Shown: positions 58,876 to 60,000 of the stretch, piece after piece
How positions within the stretch are numbered: position 1 is the first letter of the stretch
Layout: each line of letters begins with the position of its first letter
NCBI GenBank assembly: GCA_037447655.1
Contig: JBBHKE010002729.1
Span: forward strand, 64,001 to 124,000
Direction of reading: 5' to 3'
Length of the DNA: 60,000 nucleotides
Origin: Zygnema cylindricum
Lineage: Eukaryota > Streptophyta > Zygnematophyceae > Zygnematales > Zygnemataceae
Program-made: the position numbers and the translations under genes
Notes under the pieces: generated by a model
Told to the model about the DNA's origin: nothing
The model's database searches: none
The model's input: only the letters and a program-made list of their open reading frames with translations

Positions 58876-59541
58876 CTACCCTGAATCCGATTTGTTTCTA
58901 TTACACGAGTCACACGTCCGGACATATTCTGCAATGTCTCGAGTCATGTTTGGCTTGTAATACACCTCAGCGACACGTACGGTTGTTTTATCCCGCCCAA
59001 AATGTTCACTGAGCGGCTCGTCGTGACTCATTTGAAGAATCGTGTGACGAACTGCCGTATTTGTTGGCACATAAAGCTGTGTTGTCTTACTCGGTCTGTA
59101 CCGCCACATACCATTGGCGGTTCGAACGAGTACCTTTCGTTTGATGAGTTCTTTTAGTGAAACATCGTCGCCGTAGGCGGCCTTTATCCGACTTAACCAC
59201 TGTTCGTCCACTTGCACCGTACTGGTGACTGCGCTGAGCTTCGGATCTTGCGCTGCGGTCGACGCTTCGCTTGTCTCTTTCACAAAGTCGCCGTTCCCCT
59301 GCTGCGGTGCTGGCGGTCGTTGCTCCGCTGCCGGCGCAGTGACGTCAGGTCTTCTTGACAGCGCATCCGCCGGGTTCGTCTTGCCCGGTTTATATTGTAT
59401 AACAAGTTCCGGACCGAAGGTTTGCAGGAACGTCATCAGGGCACTTGTTTCTTGGACAACTTCGGCTGGGTTTGGAGATATTGTAAGGCGTGGTGATCCG
59501 TGATAACCGTGATCCGTTTCCCCTGAACGTAACACTTCCAA
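58876..59541 (-). pseudogene. G2: end of RNase H, linker and integrase zinc domain
   Basis: YKPGKTNPADALSRRPDV ends RNase H. A Pro/Gln/Ala linker follows, then the HHCC zinc domain (HTILQMSHDEPLSEHFGRDK ... RTCDSCNRNK). A frameshift near 59500 and a stop near 58875 separate it from its neighbours. Confidence 0.85.
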
Positions 59542-59544
59542 ACC

Positions 59545-60000
59545 TCTAGCGCATTGATAATAGCCATTGTCTCCTTCTCATGGGTCGCCTAGTTGAACTC
59601 CGTTGCCTTTAGTTTGCGACTGTCGTAGGCGATCGGTTGAAGGCCTTTTCCTTGATCTTGCATAAGGATCGCTCCAATAGCCATATCGCTAGCGTCAGTA
59701 ATTATTGTCTAAGATAAGTCTGGATCGGGAACAGCTAACACAGGGGTGGTAACCAACCGCTCCTTTAGCGTGTTAAAGGCTGCCCCTTGCGCCGCTTTCC
59801 AATCATAGGGCGCATCATTCTTGAGCAATTCCGTGAGCGGTGCAGCGATTTTTGCGAAACCTTCGACAAAACGTCGATAATAGGAGCATAGTCCTAGAAA
59901 GCTCCGTAACTCCGTGATATTTGCCGGCTGCGGCCACTCCTTAACGGCCTTTGTCTTTTTTGGGTCCACTGCGATTCCGTCCCGGCTCACCACATGGCCT
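59545..60000 (-). pseudogene. G2: RT connection and RNase H start (runs off the window)
   Basis: [54 protein letters not shown] and ITDASDMAIGAILMQDQGKG are standard Ty3/Gypsy connection and RNase H motifs. Two stops occur in the RNase H (about 59590 and 59709). The RT active site lies beyond 60000. Confidence 0.88.

Overview
The window reads as nuclear DNA of a green plant or streptophyte alga. It holds one intact host gene, a plant-type glutamine-dependent asparagine synthetase with 13 short exons, in a repeat-rich, AT-rich setting. A Ty3/Gypsy element carrying its own cytosine DNA methyltransferase hints at a charophyte-like alga, because I recall such captures being reported from charophytes and dinoflagellates. 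I cannot fix the species from sequence alone.

1-5.6 kb: two decayed Ty1/Copia copies of one family (E1 minus, E2 plus) with their 5' LTRs head to head. 5.6-33.6 kb: a nest of transposons. The outermost layer is an old minus-strand Ty3/Gypsy element, G1: 5' LTR near 33.6-32.4 kb, then gag, protease, DNA methyltransferase, reverse transcriptase, RNase H, integrase, a PHD-like zinc finger and a 3' LTR near 7.2-5.8 kb. Copia copy E3 (9064-10917) interrupts its RNase H. Copia copy E4 (15244-29118) interrupts its gag between two zinc knuckles. E4 is itself interrupted by the plus-strand copy E5 (17553-23031), by a fragment E6 (25214 to about 26593), and in its 3' LTR by a hAT-type MITE (15989-16753). 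Target-site duplications (GTATA, GTGTG, GCATTTAG, and degraded CCCAT/CTTAT) and rejoined reading frames support this order.

The Copia family has three uncommon traits. The Gag start codon lies inside the LTR. The primer-binding site matches the anticodon arm of initiator tRNA-Met (half-tRNA priming, as in Drosophila copia and yeast Ty5). Every LTR carries a tRNA-like module on the antisense strand, with a box B and a downstream T run.

33.6-41.4 kb: a tandemly duplicated TIR element, a tRNA-derived SINE-like segment, a decayed beta-propeller (WD-like) gene, a long TA microsatellite and the 3' end of another Copia element. 41.5-51.8 kb: the asparagine synthetase gene on the minus strand. Its 573-codon frame is intact, yet its introns hold decayed copies of the ends of at least seven of its own exons. 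51.8-55.4 kb: promoter region, degenerate repeats and a separate LTR with a conventional initiator-Met primer-binding site. 55.5-60 kb: the 3' half of a chromodomain Gypsy element (G2, minus strand), with an extra reading frame of about 420 codons between the chromodomain and the 3' LTR.

The transposon genes are parts of polyproteins for reverse transcription and integration, and nearly all are broken. The asparagine synthetase is the only gene here that I judge functional.
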